Shown here in pieces: positions 23,554 to 35,863 of a DNA stretch of 64,000 bases. The notes below the pieces were generated by a model, which searched no databases, was not told the DNA's origin, and was given only the letters and a program-made list of their open reading frames with translations. Source of the stretch: Dugong dugon (lineage: Eukaryota > Chordata > Mammalia > Sirenia > Dugongidae); contig CM057468.1 in NCBI GenBank assembly GCA_030035585.1, forward strand, positions 59,020,145 through 59,084,144. The letters run 5' to 3'. A program made the translations under genes and the position numbers. Each line of letters starts with the position of its first letter. The first letter of the stretch is position 1.

Positions 23554-24690
23554 TAAGTCCTGTAGGGAGGTGAAATCAGCATCTCAGGTAGGTTTATGAA
23601 GCTCAGACAGATGACTAGTTACAGCGTATACACACTGCCCATGACACAAAGAATCATTGTCTAATAAAACAGAAAAAATCTCAGTGATGTAGATGAAACA
23701 AAGAAGGATTTGTGCAAGTCTAATTGATGCATGTTGTTCTTGATATGGTTTTCATACATCAAAATAGGATTTAGGGTTAGTTGAGTCAGAAAAATGATAC
23801 AATTATTTTTTTATTCCTGCTTTCTTGATCCTAAGCTTCTTTAAAAGACGTTAACAGTAAAATTTTTAAAGTCATATCCAAAAAGGTGTCAATGTTGACA
23901 TATTCTACTAACTAAATAGTCCTTGAAAGAGTTTAGACAAGCCCTTCACTGTAATCCTTACATACTGTAATTTGTTGTTTATTGAATAAGTTGTCTTTTT
24001 TTCACTACAGATGAGACCTGAGATTTAATGGGCCTTGGCAATAGTCTAAGATGACTCTTGCACAAGTTCTGGCCTATTTTTGAAAAGACAAAATATGGCA
24101 CATAAAATGTGTTAGGAAATAGATCAGGTGAATGGAAAGGATTCCAAAGGTCTATTCCACCCTCACTTCTGAATCAATAGACTTCATAAAAGTTATTTCA
24201 GTGGTTTGCCTCCATTTTTTTCTATCTTTTCACAAAAATAAGTGCTGTTTGTGAAGGAGAATAATATGTGCTTCGTATATAAGCTATTATACTAGATTCT
24301 ATTATGTTTCAGGGGCTTTTGCATGGCCTGTGATTTAACTCATTCTGTATAGTCATGAGCTGGTTGTTGTGTGCCATTGAGTTAATTCTGACATACTCTG
24401 TATTCTATTTTAATTCCATTGTGTTTGTCTTTGTATTTATTTTATTTTCAAGGCTAAGAATTCTGAATCTGTTCCTGAAGAAGAGGAAGGCGTGATCTAG
24501 GAGAAGGAAAACCTAATTAAAACCACATAAAGACCATGGTGAGATAGCCTACACATGCTTATAAAACAAACAAAAAACTCTGTTAAAGGGGGCTGAAAGT
24601 TCTCCAAAACACCAAATCTCCTCCAAGGAAGTACACTGCCCAGAGACAAGGGTTCTGGGACGGAGAAGAACACACTTTCTCCTTCTTGAG
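23554..24690. other. Intergenic DNA, no gene
   Basis: AT-rich with no clear repeat, except a small reversed SINE/RTE tail scrap near 24366-24395 ('gtgtgccattgagttaattc'). Confidence 0.4.
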
Positions 24691-24691
24691 G

Positions 24692-24848
24692 CAGTGATTC
24701 TCAAAGTGTGGTCACCAAATAGCAGCATCAACCTCATCCGAGAACTTGTTAGAAATGCAAATTATCTAACCCTTCCCTAGACCTGCCTAATCAGAAACTG
24801 ATTTAGAAAACAATCTATGGTTTAATGAACCCTACAGGTGAGACCCAC
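24692..24848 (+). mobile_element. MER5-like hAT-Charlie element
   Basis: It starts 'cagtgattctcaaagtgtgg' and contains 'gaacttgttagaaatgcaaa' and 'cctgcctaatcagaaactga', in the usual MER5A order. The right end is degraded. Confidence 0.75.
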
Positions 24849-24994
24849 TGGCTTAATGAGAAGCTGGTTAAATACACCTGAGCAGGCACCCAATAAGTTG
24901 CTAGCCAGAAGTCCAATATTGTGTTGCTCTATCCCTGGGACTGTAGATGTTCCAGTCAGCCCTGCTTTCAAGATTGTCTCTACCTATAACTTGG

Positions 24995-25206
24995 CTATAG
25001 GAGCCCTGGATATAGGAGTAAAGGTTAAGAACCTGGTTGCTAACCCAAAGGTTGACAGTTTGAACCCACCCAGTGGTTCCGTAGAGGAAAGATCTGGTGA
25101 TCTGCTCCTACTAAGATTACAGCCTAGAAAACCCTATGGGTACATTCTGCTCTGTGACATGGGCTCACTATGAGTCAAAATCGACCTGATGGCACTGAAC
25201 AACAAC
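24995..25206 (+). mobile_element. AfroSINE, long form with (aac)n tail
   Basis: It contains 'ctggttgctaacccaaagg' and 'aagattacagcctagaaaac', with a tail ending 'atggcactgaacaacaac'. A perfect duplication, ataacttgg, is at 24986-24994 and 25207-25215. Confidence 0.92.
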
Positions 25207-25659
25207 ATAACTTGGATTAAGTATTGGATACCTACAACTTGTCTATTGACAAATTGCCCCTGCTGTGACACCTCTTTCTTATCCTATGGTAACCATGACA
25301 ATTCTCAATCTGTACTTACCTAGTGATATTGTGTCCATTAACTATGTTTGCATTAATGCTGAAGAACAAACAACCACAAAATTTCAATGGCATACAACGG
25401 TAAGCAGTTATTTTACAACAGCAAGCATTTATTTGGGTCACACATCTGAGGATCTTCTGTGGGTCAGTTGATCTAGGCTGGGATTGGTTAAGCTCTGTTG
25501 ATTCAGCTGGGCACTTTCATGCATCTAGAAGTCAACTAAAAGTCAATTGATCTAGGCAACCGTCAACTGGGGCAGTTGGACTCTGGGCTAGGTAGGGTAA
25601 CTCATGGCAATGGAAGAGGATGAAATCATGATCGGTAAAACAGCAGGTCAGTGAAAATG

Positions 25660-25826
25660 AGAGTTTCCTCAATGAGATGGATTGACACAATAGTCAAAAC
25701 AAAGGACTCAGACATAGCAATGATCATGAAGATGGTGCAGGACAGGGCAACATTTTGTTCTGTTATCCATAAGGTCTCTATGAGTCGGAGCTTACTCAAT
25801 GGCACCTAACAACAACAGCAAACGCT
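25660..25826 (+). pseudogene. RTE (BovB-like) LINE 3' end
   Basis: 'gatggattgacacaatagtc', then 'tagcaatgatcatgaagatg', then 'tctatgagtcggagcttact' and the tail 'tggcacctaacaacaacagc'. It matches the end of the RTE fragments at 41330 and 35484. Only the last codons and tail remain. Confidence 0.78.
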
Positions 25827-27301
25827 AATGATACATGTACTTTTTGGTATGAATATTATAATTAAATTAAAAAGATGATCTCCCTTTCAAAGAAAAATGA
25901 CCACATGTGGATTATAGTCTAGAGATATAGACAAATAAGAAATAAATGTCAGTAAGTGCAATAAAGGGAGTGAAGAGAGAGCAGCAAATATTAATAATTG
26001 TCTACAATGGGGAATATCACTGGAAAAAAATGTTTCCTTGTTTGACAATCACAGTTAACATATTCGGAACCTTTGGTTATTCAAAATTGGCATTTGCCTT
26101 CCATTACTGAGGGTACTTGTCCAAAAGGTGGTGTCCCGTCTCTAGTGAAGGATGGTGTCAACTGGTCAGATGGTCATCATAATTTTTCAATAATGAACAA
26201 TTATGCAATGCTCCTTAAATACTTCTGCATTAAAAACTGTAGTTATTCTGCCTACCATGCCTACGGTTGCACCACCCATTCTGCTAGCATCTATTTTCTT
26301 CTTTATCTCCTCTGTCCCAAAAGAAATACTATCTGTTGGCACTAGAGAACTTACAATGGGGACGAGTAACATTAAGAACATCTGGGAAGGTGGAAGTTTG
26401 GCTTCATTATGGACAAACATGATTTGAAACTATTAATTAATATTTGGTAGCTGAGATTCAGATATTGCATGGATCTTTTTTTCAAACTTCAAAAGCATTT
26501 TTTGGGGGTATACTCTTAGGCATCTAGGAAATTTTTTAATTTGTTTAATAATGAGAACAGAATCTGTCACTTAAAGAAAAAAAAAGGAGTCCTACTGCAT
26601 TGCTATAGTAAATAAATATTTATAGATTGAACTCTAAGTTCTACTTGAGCCCAATTTAGTCATCTATCCAAAAGGAGGTTGAACTAAATCAGTTTGCCTC
26701 TGAAATATCTCTGGCATTCTAGAATACATAAATGGCCGACAAAGCCTTCATCATCACTTCTTTGCATAATTAATTTGAGAGCAGAAAAATCCATTTTTAT
26801 AATTATAAACAATTTTTAAAAGCACGAAATGTGTTTAAAACACGTTGTTAATGTGCAATAGGCTAAGCAACCTCCAAGAAATATAATCCTGATTGATTTG
26901 CAAAAGACTCTTCTTCACTTACACTGTGCTATTAAAATTTTTGTCTTGGTCACGAGACCACTGCACATTGCTGTCAGGTTATATCATCTGCCTAAGAATC
27001 AACTGATCTTCACAAATTGAATTCTCCAGTCCCTGTAAGGAGACAACCACTTAAAGCCCCCTTCAGAAATAACTATTTTAAATCAACTCTTGACTATTCA
27101 GGGTCTAATTCTCTAGTTTTCATTATCCAGGGCTTTGCCTTTTCACATCCCTCACTCCTTGCCTTTTGGCCAGTTCAGTCCCCATTAATTGACCCACCAG
27201 AAGATGGGCACCAAGAAAAGAGAAAAGAACTTAATTGGCCGACTGAGCAACTGGATACAACTCTGGGGCCCTCAGTATTTTTACTCTATAAGCCTTATAG
27301 A
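25827..27301. other. Intergenic DNA, no gene
   Basis: AT-rich. Overlapping frames at 26073-26427 on both strands have no recognisable product. No clear repeat beyond short A/T runs. Confidence 0.4.
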
Positions 27302-27476
27302 AGGAAACCCTGGTGGCATAGTCGTTAAGAGCTGTGGCTGCTAACCAAAAGGTCAGCAGTTCAAATCCACCAGGCGCTCCTTGGAAACTCTATGGGGCTG
27401 TTCTACTCTGTCCTATAGGGTCACTATGAGTCAGAATAGACTCCATGGCAAAGGGTTTGGTTTGGTACTGGTAATC
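27302..27476 (+). mobile_element. AfroSINE, short form
   Basis: A full copy with 'aaccctggtggcatagtcg', 'ggtcagcagttcaaatcc' and tail 'atggcaaagggtttggtttg'. A perfect duplication, ccttataga, lies at 27293-27301 and 27477-27485. Confidence 0.92.
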
Positions 27477-28129
27477 CTTATAGACAATATTCACCAATTG
27501 CTTCAGAAAAGTGTTATTTAGGAGAGTAAGAAAAATTGCATTTAAATTTTGAGCCTCAGTAAAGCAAATTTAAATAGTACAGAAAATAATTATTTTCTAA
27601 TCTTTAAATTCATGATTTAATTTCTGAAAAAAATAAAATATTATCTTGAATTGTTAAATTCTTAAATTCATTTTATAACCTCTCTGGTCTGTGTGAAATA
27701 ATTTATTGGATTATATATTTGGAAAAAAATTTAACTAGTCCAAAGAAAAGCATAGCCTTGTTAATGGATGTATTTATGTTCAGACACACAGAAATTTTTT
27801 TTCCTTCTCTTTAAACATGAAACTATGGTCTTCAGGAAAATAGGCACTTAGATAGGACTGGGTTTTAACCAAATGGATGCCCACTATTTAAATATATTTA
27901 AAACATAAATATGCATACATATAAATATGGGAGAAGAATTGCTGTGTAATTTGAATATGGGAGAACTTAAAGCACTGGAAAAGGATTTAGCACAAACTAG
28001 TCTTTTCAACCTTTTCTATAAGGAAGGAAATTGGGGAATACTTTTGCAACATTGAATCAAATTAATGATTGGTTAATATCTCAATTTTTTTGATGAGTAC
28101 AGATATTCTTCAAATTCATGAATTGTTTA

Positions 28130-28225
28130 ACTTCATCATCCAACAAGTATTTATTGAGTGTTTGGGATATACCAGACAATTGGAGATCCAGACAAAGTCC
28201 CTGTCCACACAGAGCTTTCATTATG
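28130..28225 (-). mobile_element. L2 LINE 3' fragment
   Basis: 'caacaagtatttattgagtg', then 'gacaaagtccctgtccac' and 'agagctttca', the reversed L2 3'-end order. Confidence 0.6.
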
Positions 28226-28348
28226 AAACAAACTGACAAAGGAATATCACTGCAGGACAAACTCAAAAAATTCTTGAACACAACAATTTCCTGGCTGACT
28301 AACTGCCAAACATCCAATACTTCTGTGGGTGGCAGGTTGATCGCCTAA

Positions 28349-28518
28349 ACCAAAAAAACCAAACCTGTTGCTGTCGAGTAATTCCAACTCTTAATTGACC
28401 CTATAGGACAGACTAGAACTGCCCCATAGAGTTTCCAAGGAGCCTTGGTGGATTTGAACTGCCAACCTTTTGCTTAGCAGCCATAGCACTTAACCACTAT
28501 GCCACTAGGGTTTCTGCT
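28349..28518 (-). mobile_element. AfroSINE, short form
   Basis: A reverse copy with tail 'ttgctgtcgagtaattccaa' and head end 'cactatgccactagggtttc'. The flanks 'gatcgcctaaa' and 'gatggcctaga' look like a decayed duplication. Confidence 0.88.
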
Positions 28519-28869
28519 GATGGCCTAGACAGGCATAAATCAAGCATTCTCTCCAACACATGCTTTGCCTTTTCACTGATTAAAAAGTGCTTGGGGGGAC
28601 ACAAGTTGGTACTGGTTGGAGCCCCTTAAACACCACCATCTTTTTGCTAAAAAGCAAGGGCAAGCTTGAAAACGGAAGGCCACCATTCCTTAAAATACTT
28701 TTTTTTTTTTTTGGTACTTGTAATGAGAAAAGCATTGTGTTAGACACTTGAGGAAATGCAACAAAAGCATAAGCCAGGGATCTTTCCTTCCAATCAAGAA
28801 TAAGTTAGCAGGAAAAGATGATATAACCACAAGAAACAATAACCACTGTTAGAGTTTTCTTTAGAGTTC

Positions 28870-29420
28870 ATGACAAACTTTCAAATGTATTTTTAATACA
28901 AATTTTATTCTGAAAACAATTCTGTGAGGTAGGACAGGGAGATGACATTATTAAGCCCCATTTATAGAAGAAACTGAACTCAGTAAAAATGATGACTTTT
29001 CCAAAAATCACAGAGCCTGGATGGATCAAGACTTAACTTGGTTCTCCTCACAATGATTAGTTATGCTTTCACCACATTTTGCTTTTTCCAATAAGACTGC
29101 TAATGATACAGAGACCTCATTCATTTGTTCATTCGTTCATACAGTTATTGAAGATCTATTTGCCAGCCATTGTGAAAAGTGCTGGGGATAATTAAAACAA
29201 ACAAACAAACAAAATGAACTATTGTCTGCCCTCACAGTGTTTATACAAGACTTGAATAGCACTTTATAGCTTTATAAAACTCTTCTCACCAAAATGATAT
29301 AATCATCACTATATCCTATGCAATATATCATTATTAGCTCTATTTAGTAGATGAAGAAACAGAGGCTTAGAGGAATGTAATAACTCATCTAAGATTATAA
29401 AGATGCTAAAGTGACTATAG
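28870..29420 (-). mobile_element. MIR and L2 fragments
   Basis: 28890-29060 and 29290-29420 carry reversed MIR text ('taagccccatttatagaag', 'tagtagatgaagaaacagag'). 29120-29250 carries reversed L2 text, with an (aaac)n run at 29195-29212. All are old and broken. Confidence 0.6.
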
Positions 29421-29499
29421 AACTATAGAAAATTGACTCCAACTTTGTTGGACATGCATCTCTATTACAAAAATATTTTGAATATACACTAGTAAGACA

Positions 29500-30055
29500 T
29501 AGGTCCCCAGGCTGCAGAAAATTCCACTGCTTCAAACAGCTTGCTTGGCATGGCCTGTAGCTTTACATTAAAATCCTAGTTCCTTTGCTTGACATGCCTC
29601 ATAGCTTTACATTAAAATCCTGGCTCCTCTCTCTTTAACTGCTGTCCAAAACTAGAGGAAATTGGCGGAAACCAGTTTCGGCGCCATGTTGACTTTCAGG
29701 ATAACCTTTTAGACCTCATGCATAGTAACTTCCTCATCTCTGGGTGGAGTTTAACTGCCAATTTCTGAACACTTGATGCATGAAGTTATATGTAAACTCC
29801 ATTGCACCTACGTAGTATGATTAAGAATGTTGCTGATGTTAACTTGTATGAACTTCCTACTTGTAAACCCCTTAAAAGTAAACGTCCCCCTTGTCCTCTC
29901 TGAGCAGTCTTGGCAGCAGCAACCTCGAATGTCTCCTTTCCTTGTGTAATGAAATAAAGTCGCCTTTCTCCTCTCCCATCTCGGGCTCTCATTTATTGGC
30001 TGAGACGAGTCATGCTGAGAAGAATCTGGGGTTTCCACCTGGCAACGCTAGCGAC
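29500..30055 (+). mobile_element. ERV solo LTR (class I-like)
   Basis: An LTR-like block. It has two 44-45 bp direct repeats at 29542-29585 and 29586-29630 (each containing tagctttacattaaaatcct) in the U3-like part, then 'accagtttcggcgccatg'. A poly(A) signal aataaa at 29953-29958 is followed by a CT-rich R/U5-like part. No gag, pol or env sequence adjoins it. The outer borders are approximate and no clean duplication was found. Confidence 0.65.
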
Positions 30056-30665
30056 ATACCTTTTTAACATTTTTAATAGTAGACATTTGCTACTGTGCTA
30101 ATAAGTTAAATGTATTACAAAAATCACAATATTTTTAAATTTGAAAAGATTAAATAAAAAGTAAATACAAATAGAAGTTCCAATATTTACTACCTGTATC
30201 ATAGTGGACTGTCTTGCATACCTGTGAGGGTACACATATCTTTCCTTGAAGATGACTGTTGCAATAGACAATAAATTCTAGACCAAGTATTAAGAAGTGG
30301 ACAGTCAATGTGGGTGGATGGTACAGTGTAGATGGTACTTGCACTGAGTTCTGGGTCTTTTTAAGCTACAAGTGAATAATCAGCTATCTAGAAAAACACG
30401 ATCTTAAGACTCAGTCATGAGATGTCTCTACCGAATACCAGAGATATGCAAGTTTTTCATACTCAAGCACGCCCATTTGTTTCTGGGTGGCACATTTCAG
30501 GTTTTTTACAACCTGACAATCAAAAAACTTGAATGTCAATAATTGCAAACAAAAACATTTTGAACAAGTCAATGTCTGCTCCAAATTCACAAACAGGAGA
30601 ACTACTTGGACTTTTATTTAATTCATATGACAATCACACAAAACTCAATTAAAAGGGGAGTCTTT
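30056..30665. other. Intergenic AT-rich DNA
   Basis: No gene or repeat recognised. Confidence 0.4.
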
Positions 30666-30673
30666 GAAACTTA

Positions 30674-30843
30674 GTGAGCAGCCCTGGTGGCACAGTGGTT
30701 AACAGCTTGGCTGCTAACCAAAAGGCTGGCAGTTCCAATCCACCAGCCACTCCTGAGAAACCCTATGGGACAGTTCTACTCTGTCCTGTAGGGTTGCTAT
30801 GAGTCAGAATTGACTGGATGGCAGTGGGTTTGGCAGTTTGGCT
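30674..30843 (+). mobile_element. AfroSINE, short form
   Basis: A full copy, flanked by the duplication gaaactta at 30666-30673 and 30844-30851. Confidence 0.92.
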
Positions 30844-30922
30844 GAAACTTAACCAATGCTTCAAAGGTAGCATTTTATTTCAATTTCTAATTAGCTATTT
30901 CCCTCAGTACCATTGTACTATC

Positions 30923-31344
30923 TGTTATGGATTGAATTGTGCCCCTCAAAAATATGTATTGTAAATCCTAACCTCTATGCCTGTGGTTATAATTCCATTT
31001 GGTAACGAGTTGCCTTTGTTATATTAATGAGGCAGGATTAGTGTAGGGTGTGTTTTGAGTTAATCTCTTTTGAGATATAAAAGAGATTAAACAAGCAAGC
31101 AAGCAAGCAAGCAGCCATGGGGTAAGATAGATGCCAAGACACGTGGAAGTCTCCAAGGAACCAGGAAGCAGAAGTTGAAGAGACAAAGACCTTCCTCCAG
31201 AGCCGACAGAGAAAGCCTTCCGGTAGAGCCGGCACTCTGAATTCGGACTTCTAGCCTCCTAAACTGTGGAAAAACACACTTCTGTTTGTTGAAGCCATTC
31301 ACTTGTGGTATTTCTGTTACAGCAACACTAAATAATTAAGACAC
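30923..31344 (+). mobile_element. Solo LTR, MaLR/MLT1-like
   Basis: A 422-bp solo LTR starting tgttatggattgaattgtgc and ending taattaagaca. The flanks ctatc and ctacc are a near-match 5-bp duplication. The MLT1-like features 'cggacttctagcctcctaaa' and 'cacttgtggtatttctgtta' are in order. An (aagc)n microsatellite lies at about 31091-31112. Confidence 0.83.
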
Positions 31345-32039
31345 TACCCAACTTCAGGGGGCAAAATTCACACTATATTCTCTGGGAATGTTACATCCTG
31401 GAATTTTGCAACATGGTAGCCCTGGTCCCTGAATATTAAGTCAGGACTAATTATTGGGGAAATAAAAATATGATTTTTGTAAAGGATAATGATGCCTCAG
31501 TGTTAAAATAGGGATCTTTGAAAAATTAATTGGACATATTTAGGATTTTTTAAAAGCTTTTTCAAAGTTCAAGAACAAAGACCATGAAAAATTGAGTCAT
31601 TATGTAATTTGGGGGAATATTTCATAGTGAATAGGAACTTCAGTTTCAATTTATTTAAATTTCGCTTCTATTCAAGAAGAATTGTGATGGCTTATGTCAG
31701 AAAATGTTTGAAATAACATTAAAGTATCTAGAAAATGTTGAAGTTAACGAATAAATGAGGAAATAGAAATAGAGAAAAATTAATTTAAACTGTGCAATGA
31801 TCATGTAAGAACTGTCATTCAAGATTAAAAGAAGTCTTAATAGCTAAGCCATAACATTGTTTTCTAGGCCATCTTTACTTACCCCACCTCATTTCACCCA
31901 GGAAAGTTTGTTCTAGGAGATTACTCACTGTTCATTGAAGAAGATTATTTAATGTAATATTTTGCCCAAAGAGGCATTAAAGAACTGAAGCTCACTATGG
32001 GGGTAATGAAAACAAATTGAAAATTTGTTTTCCTCCTTT

Positions 32040-32245
32040 GGAGGCAGGATATGTCAGAGAGACCTGGGATCTAGCCTATCACTTCCCTTGGCATGTCACT
32101 AGTTTCGGGTTCCATATCAGTAAAAGGGGGACAATAATAACCTCTGTCTCATAAAGATGTTGTGAGACTTGAAATAAATCTTGATATAAGAACATAGTAC
32201 TGTGCCTGACACACAATACAAATTAGCTGTAATTATTCAACAAGC
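32040..32245 (+). mobile_element. MIR SINE
   Basis: Ordered MIR text: 'gacctgggatctagcc', 'cagtaaaagggggacaata', 'tcataaagatgttgtgagac' and 'agtactgtgcctgacacac'. Confidence 0.72.
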
Positions 32246-32312
32246 CTTAGGATTCCTGGTTTTCACCCAGGCAGCCCAGGTTCGACTCCTGGTGTAAGAA
32301 CGCTAAAATATT

Positions 32313-32476
32313 GGAGCCCTGATGGTGTAGTGGTTAAGAGCTCAACTGCTAACCAAAAAGTCAGCAGTTCGAATCCACCAGCAGTTGCTTGGAAGCCCTA
32401 TGGGGCAGTTCTACTCTTTCCTATAGGGTCGCTCTGAGTCAGAATCGACTTGACGGCAATGGGTTTTTTGGTTTAT
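32313..32476 (+). mobile_element. AfroSINE, short form
   Basis: A full copy: 'ggagccctgatggtgtagtg', 'ggggcagttctactctttcc', tail 'gacttgacggcaatggg'. Confidence 0.92.
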
Positions 32477-32611
32477 ACCACCACAGAGTAAAAGCAAACC
32501 TATCTCCTGAGTCACTGCTCAATTCATTATGCAATACTGTCATCCCTTCACCTGATCAATTACAAGTTGTTAAACTAGGTTAGGTTTTTCACCTTTGTGC
32601 ATAATGTAGAA

Positions 32612-32745
32612 TAGTGACTCCTAACAGAGGTGTGTATCAGAATCCACACTTCCAAGCTCCAACCTCGCGAGATTCAGATTCGGCATCTGCACCTATAAAA
32701 ACCCCACAGATGAACCTGCTGGGTAGCCTGGTAGGAAAGTACTAA
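32612..32745 (+). mobile_element. MER5-like fragment
   Basis: 'gtgactcctaacagaggtgt', then 'tatcagaatccacact' and 'agattcagattcggcatct', a degraded MER5-type order. Confidence 0.55.
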
Positions 32746-34931
32746 TCTAGGATATAAACCAAGAAGGACCTGGGCATGCTTTTTATCTCCAAAATTTTCA
32801 GCTTATCAGGAAAAATCTGCTTTTTCCTTAGTTGTTGCTGTAACTATGTGTGCTCTCTTTGCTTCCATTTGCAATGGAATTACAAACCGGAATATACCAG
32901 GCAATGGCAAATATCAAAGTCCTTCCCCTAGCCCGCATTCCATCTGATTTTCTCCATCTGTTGGTGGTTTCTTCTACTGTTTTCTGGTCTGACATCTTTA
33001 CTTATATTCTTAAGAAGATCTGTAACTCGGGAGAAGACTCCCACAAAATAGGACTCTTCGTTGATATCATATCCATATAAAAGAAACTAGGGAAAATACT
33101 CTTTTTCCTCTAGTGGGATTGTTTATCAAAAATGATAACCCGCTAGTCATTCTGTCGAGGCAAGTTTGTGCATCTCCATTAAGTATTGGGCCCTTTCCTA
33201 GATAGTGTGGGGTTGACTTTCAGAAATTCCTGATGGGCTCAATCTGTAACTGCAGGTGAAGAAAAATGTCAATATTATTTTGTAAGCATTTCTTTCTTTT
33301 AGAATAAGTGACTGCAATAAAATATAATACTCAGAGTTTACAATTTTCAGTGTTGGAATAAAAGAAGCACCTTCTAGATTGTTCATAGACTTTCAAAAGA
33401 TTTGTGTTTGCCATCTCTGTTACTGCAAATATTTCCTCTTATTTTTGGTTTTATTGCATTTTAAATTAAGGCCATTATGTGAAATAGGTTGAATAAATTT
33501 AACATGTATGATTGAAATAAAAAAGTTTAAAATATGAATAATGAAGAAATTCTCACTGCCCCTATTTCCCCATTAAATAAAATGGTAGTTCACACAGTCT
33601 GGATCTAAGGCGGGTTTCACTTAAAAGAGAGAACAAAAGGTTCTTAGTTCTTGGGAATCAATGTTTGGTTTATTGCTTGGGATAAGCAGCAGTATATTTT
33701 TCAGTAACAGAAGTAATTTCTTAAGTATACACGTTCTTACACTGCTAATACTTCAACCTCGTTATGGCTTTTATGATGATCAGATAAGAAGTTTTGGACA
33801 GTTATTGATAGCTTCAAGTGAATAACATATAGGAACAAATGATTCCCAAGAGGAGATAGGGCCATAAAAATTACCTTGCATTTCCTTGACCTTGTTCTGT
33901 CTTTGGAGGAAGCCCAGCGAATAACTCTTTGAGTTTTGTTCCTCTCAGTAGCCAGGAATCTACGGAGTCTGTATCCCCTGAGTAGATGCTGCTCTGATCT
34001 AAAGATGTGTGATCCTCAAAATGGATATACCTATAGAAAATTGTCTGCAAAGATGGCCATTAACAACTCGTCCCTTTCCTGTTAAGTGTATGCCACTCCT
34101 CCTATTGATATACTGTGTTATTTCTCTTCTTGAATCCACGTTGATTTTGTGACCTCCTTTAATCAATAGAATATGACAGAAGTTACACTGTGCGGTTCTG
34201 GGCATAGAATTTAAGAGGCCTGGCAAAATGTGATTTTGCTCTTTTAGAACTCATTCATAATGTAAAGAAGTCCAGAATATAGAAAAAGGCCGTGTAGTAA
34301 ACTGAGATGCCCCAGCCAACAGCCAGTACCAAGACCCAGACCCATGAATGAGTCCATCTTGGATCCTCCTTCAGCTCCAGTTGAACTATCCCAGTCAACC
34401 CAGAGTGAAAGAAATGAGCTGTCTCCGCTGGACAAAATTTCTTTTCTCTAGCAGTTTAATACAATTCTTTTTCTCCAGAAGCTTAATCTGAGTTAGTGAT
34501 TACACAGCACACTTATCTTTGATCATCTACTCAAAGATAAAGAATAGTAAGTTGACTGTTTTTAAGGTTAGCCTCTCACTGGCCTTATGTTTAAGGTCTA
34601 TTTCTCAACTTGCTGATATTATGTCCAGGCCTTGGGAATTTCCAGGGTTAGACTATCACTCCTTTATATCATGGTTCTGATATTCACTAAAATGAAAATG
34701 CCTCAAAAGGGTATAATATATTGAACAATCATCAGCTGTGATTTCACAGGATAAGTGAGATAATTAGATTTTCCTTGAGAGCCAGATTTAGCAGGGGCAG
34801 GAGGGCATTAGTGTCATAACTTGAACAGGATCAGATCTTAGCAGCAGAAGCTGGTTGATATGGGAAGTAAACTAAGGCCAGGGAGATCCAGGCATCAGAA
34901 TTCATAGCTTGTTGTTATTTTTGTGAGGTGA
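32746..34931. other. Intergenic DNA, no gene
   Basis: About 2.2 kb of AT-rich sequence with no clear repeat and no supported gene. Frames up to 76 codons (for example 32850-33080) have no recognisable domain. Confidence 0.4.
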
Positions 34932-35483
34932 TGTCATGGATTGAATTGTGTCCCCAAAAAACATGTGTCAACTTGGTTAGGCCATGATTCCCACTATGGT
35001 GTGGCTGTCCTCCATTTTGTGATTGTAATTTTCCTGTGTTGTAAATCCTAATCTCTGCCTGTGGTTAACGAGGCAAGATTAGTTTATGTTAAGGAGGATT
35101 AGGGTGGGATTGTAACACCTTTACTAAGGCACATCCCTGATCCAATGTAAAGGAGTTTCCCAGGGGTGTGGCCTCTACTACCTTTTATGTTGCAAGAGAT
35201 AAAAGGAAAGGGAAGCAAGCAGAGAGTTGGGCACCTCATACCACCAAGAAAGCAGAGCGCATCCTTTGGACCTGGGGTCCCTGTGTGGAGAAGCTCCTAC
35301 ACCAGGGGAAGATTGATGAGAAGGACCTTCCTCCAGAGCCAATACAGAGAGAAACCCTGCCCCTGGAGCTGATGCCTTGAATTTGCTCTTCTAGCCTACT
35401 TTAATATGAGGAAATAAATTTCTCTTTGTTAAAACCATCCACTTGTGGTATTTCTGTTATAGTAGCACTAGATAACTGAGACA
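34932..35483 (+). mobile_element. Solo LTR, MaLR-like, inserted in an RTE tail
   Basis: A 552-bp LTR starting tgtcatggattgaattgtgt and ending aactgagaca. The flanks ggtga and ggtgc are a near 5-bp duplication. The left flank 'ttgttgttatttttgtgagg' and right flank 'tgccatcgagttggttctg' are parts of one reversed RTE tail, so the LTR landed inside it. Confidence 0.8.
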
Positions 35484-35655
35484 GGTGCCATCGAGTTGGT
35501 TCTGACTCATAGCAACCCCATGTACAACAGAATGACATACTGCCTGGTGATGTGCCATCCTCACAATTATTGCTATGTTGGAGCCCATTGTTACAGTCAC
35601 TGTGTCAATCCATCTTGTTGAAGGTCTTCCTCTTTTTTTTTCACAGGAGTGATAC
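35484..35655 (-). pseudogene. RTE (BovB-like) LINE 3' end
   Basis: The minus strand encodes RGRPSTRWIDTVTVTMGSN, then IAIIVRMAHHQAVCHSVVHG, then VAMSQNQLDG. This is the same C terminus as the plus-strand RTE at 41330-41702 (RWIDTVVATVGSNIATIVRM). Broken and truncated. Confidence 0.82.
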
Positions 35656-35863
35656 TTAAAGTCATTCAATGATGACATCCTGTTTTTATGTGATTAATCC
35701 TTTCAGAACAGTTCTCCATCTAATTAAGCAGAGGTTATCCCTCTGGTGACTCAACCCTAGTCAGTCAAATTCGATGTCAAAGAGATGTGGAATTCCAAGC
35801 AGGAGCTGATCATAAGACCTGGGTCAGTGGGGTGGCCAGGAGGTAGGTATACACCATGAGTGG

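Noticed and set aside
34999-35380. Two overlapping frames of about 70 codons at 35166-35380
   Set aside because: They lie wholly within a solo LTR.
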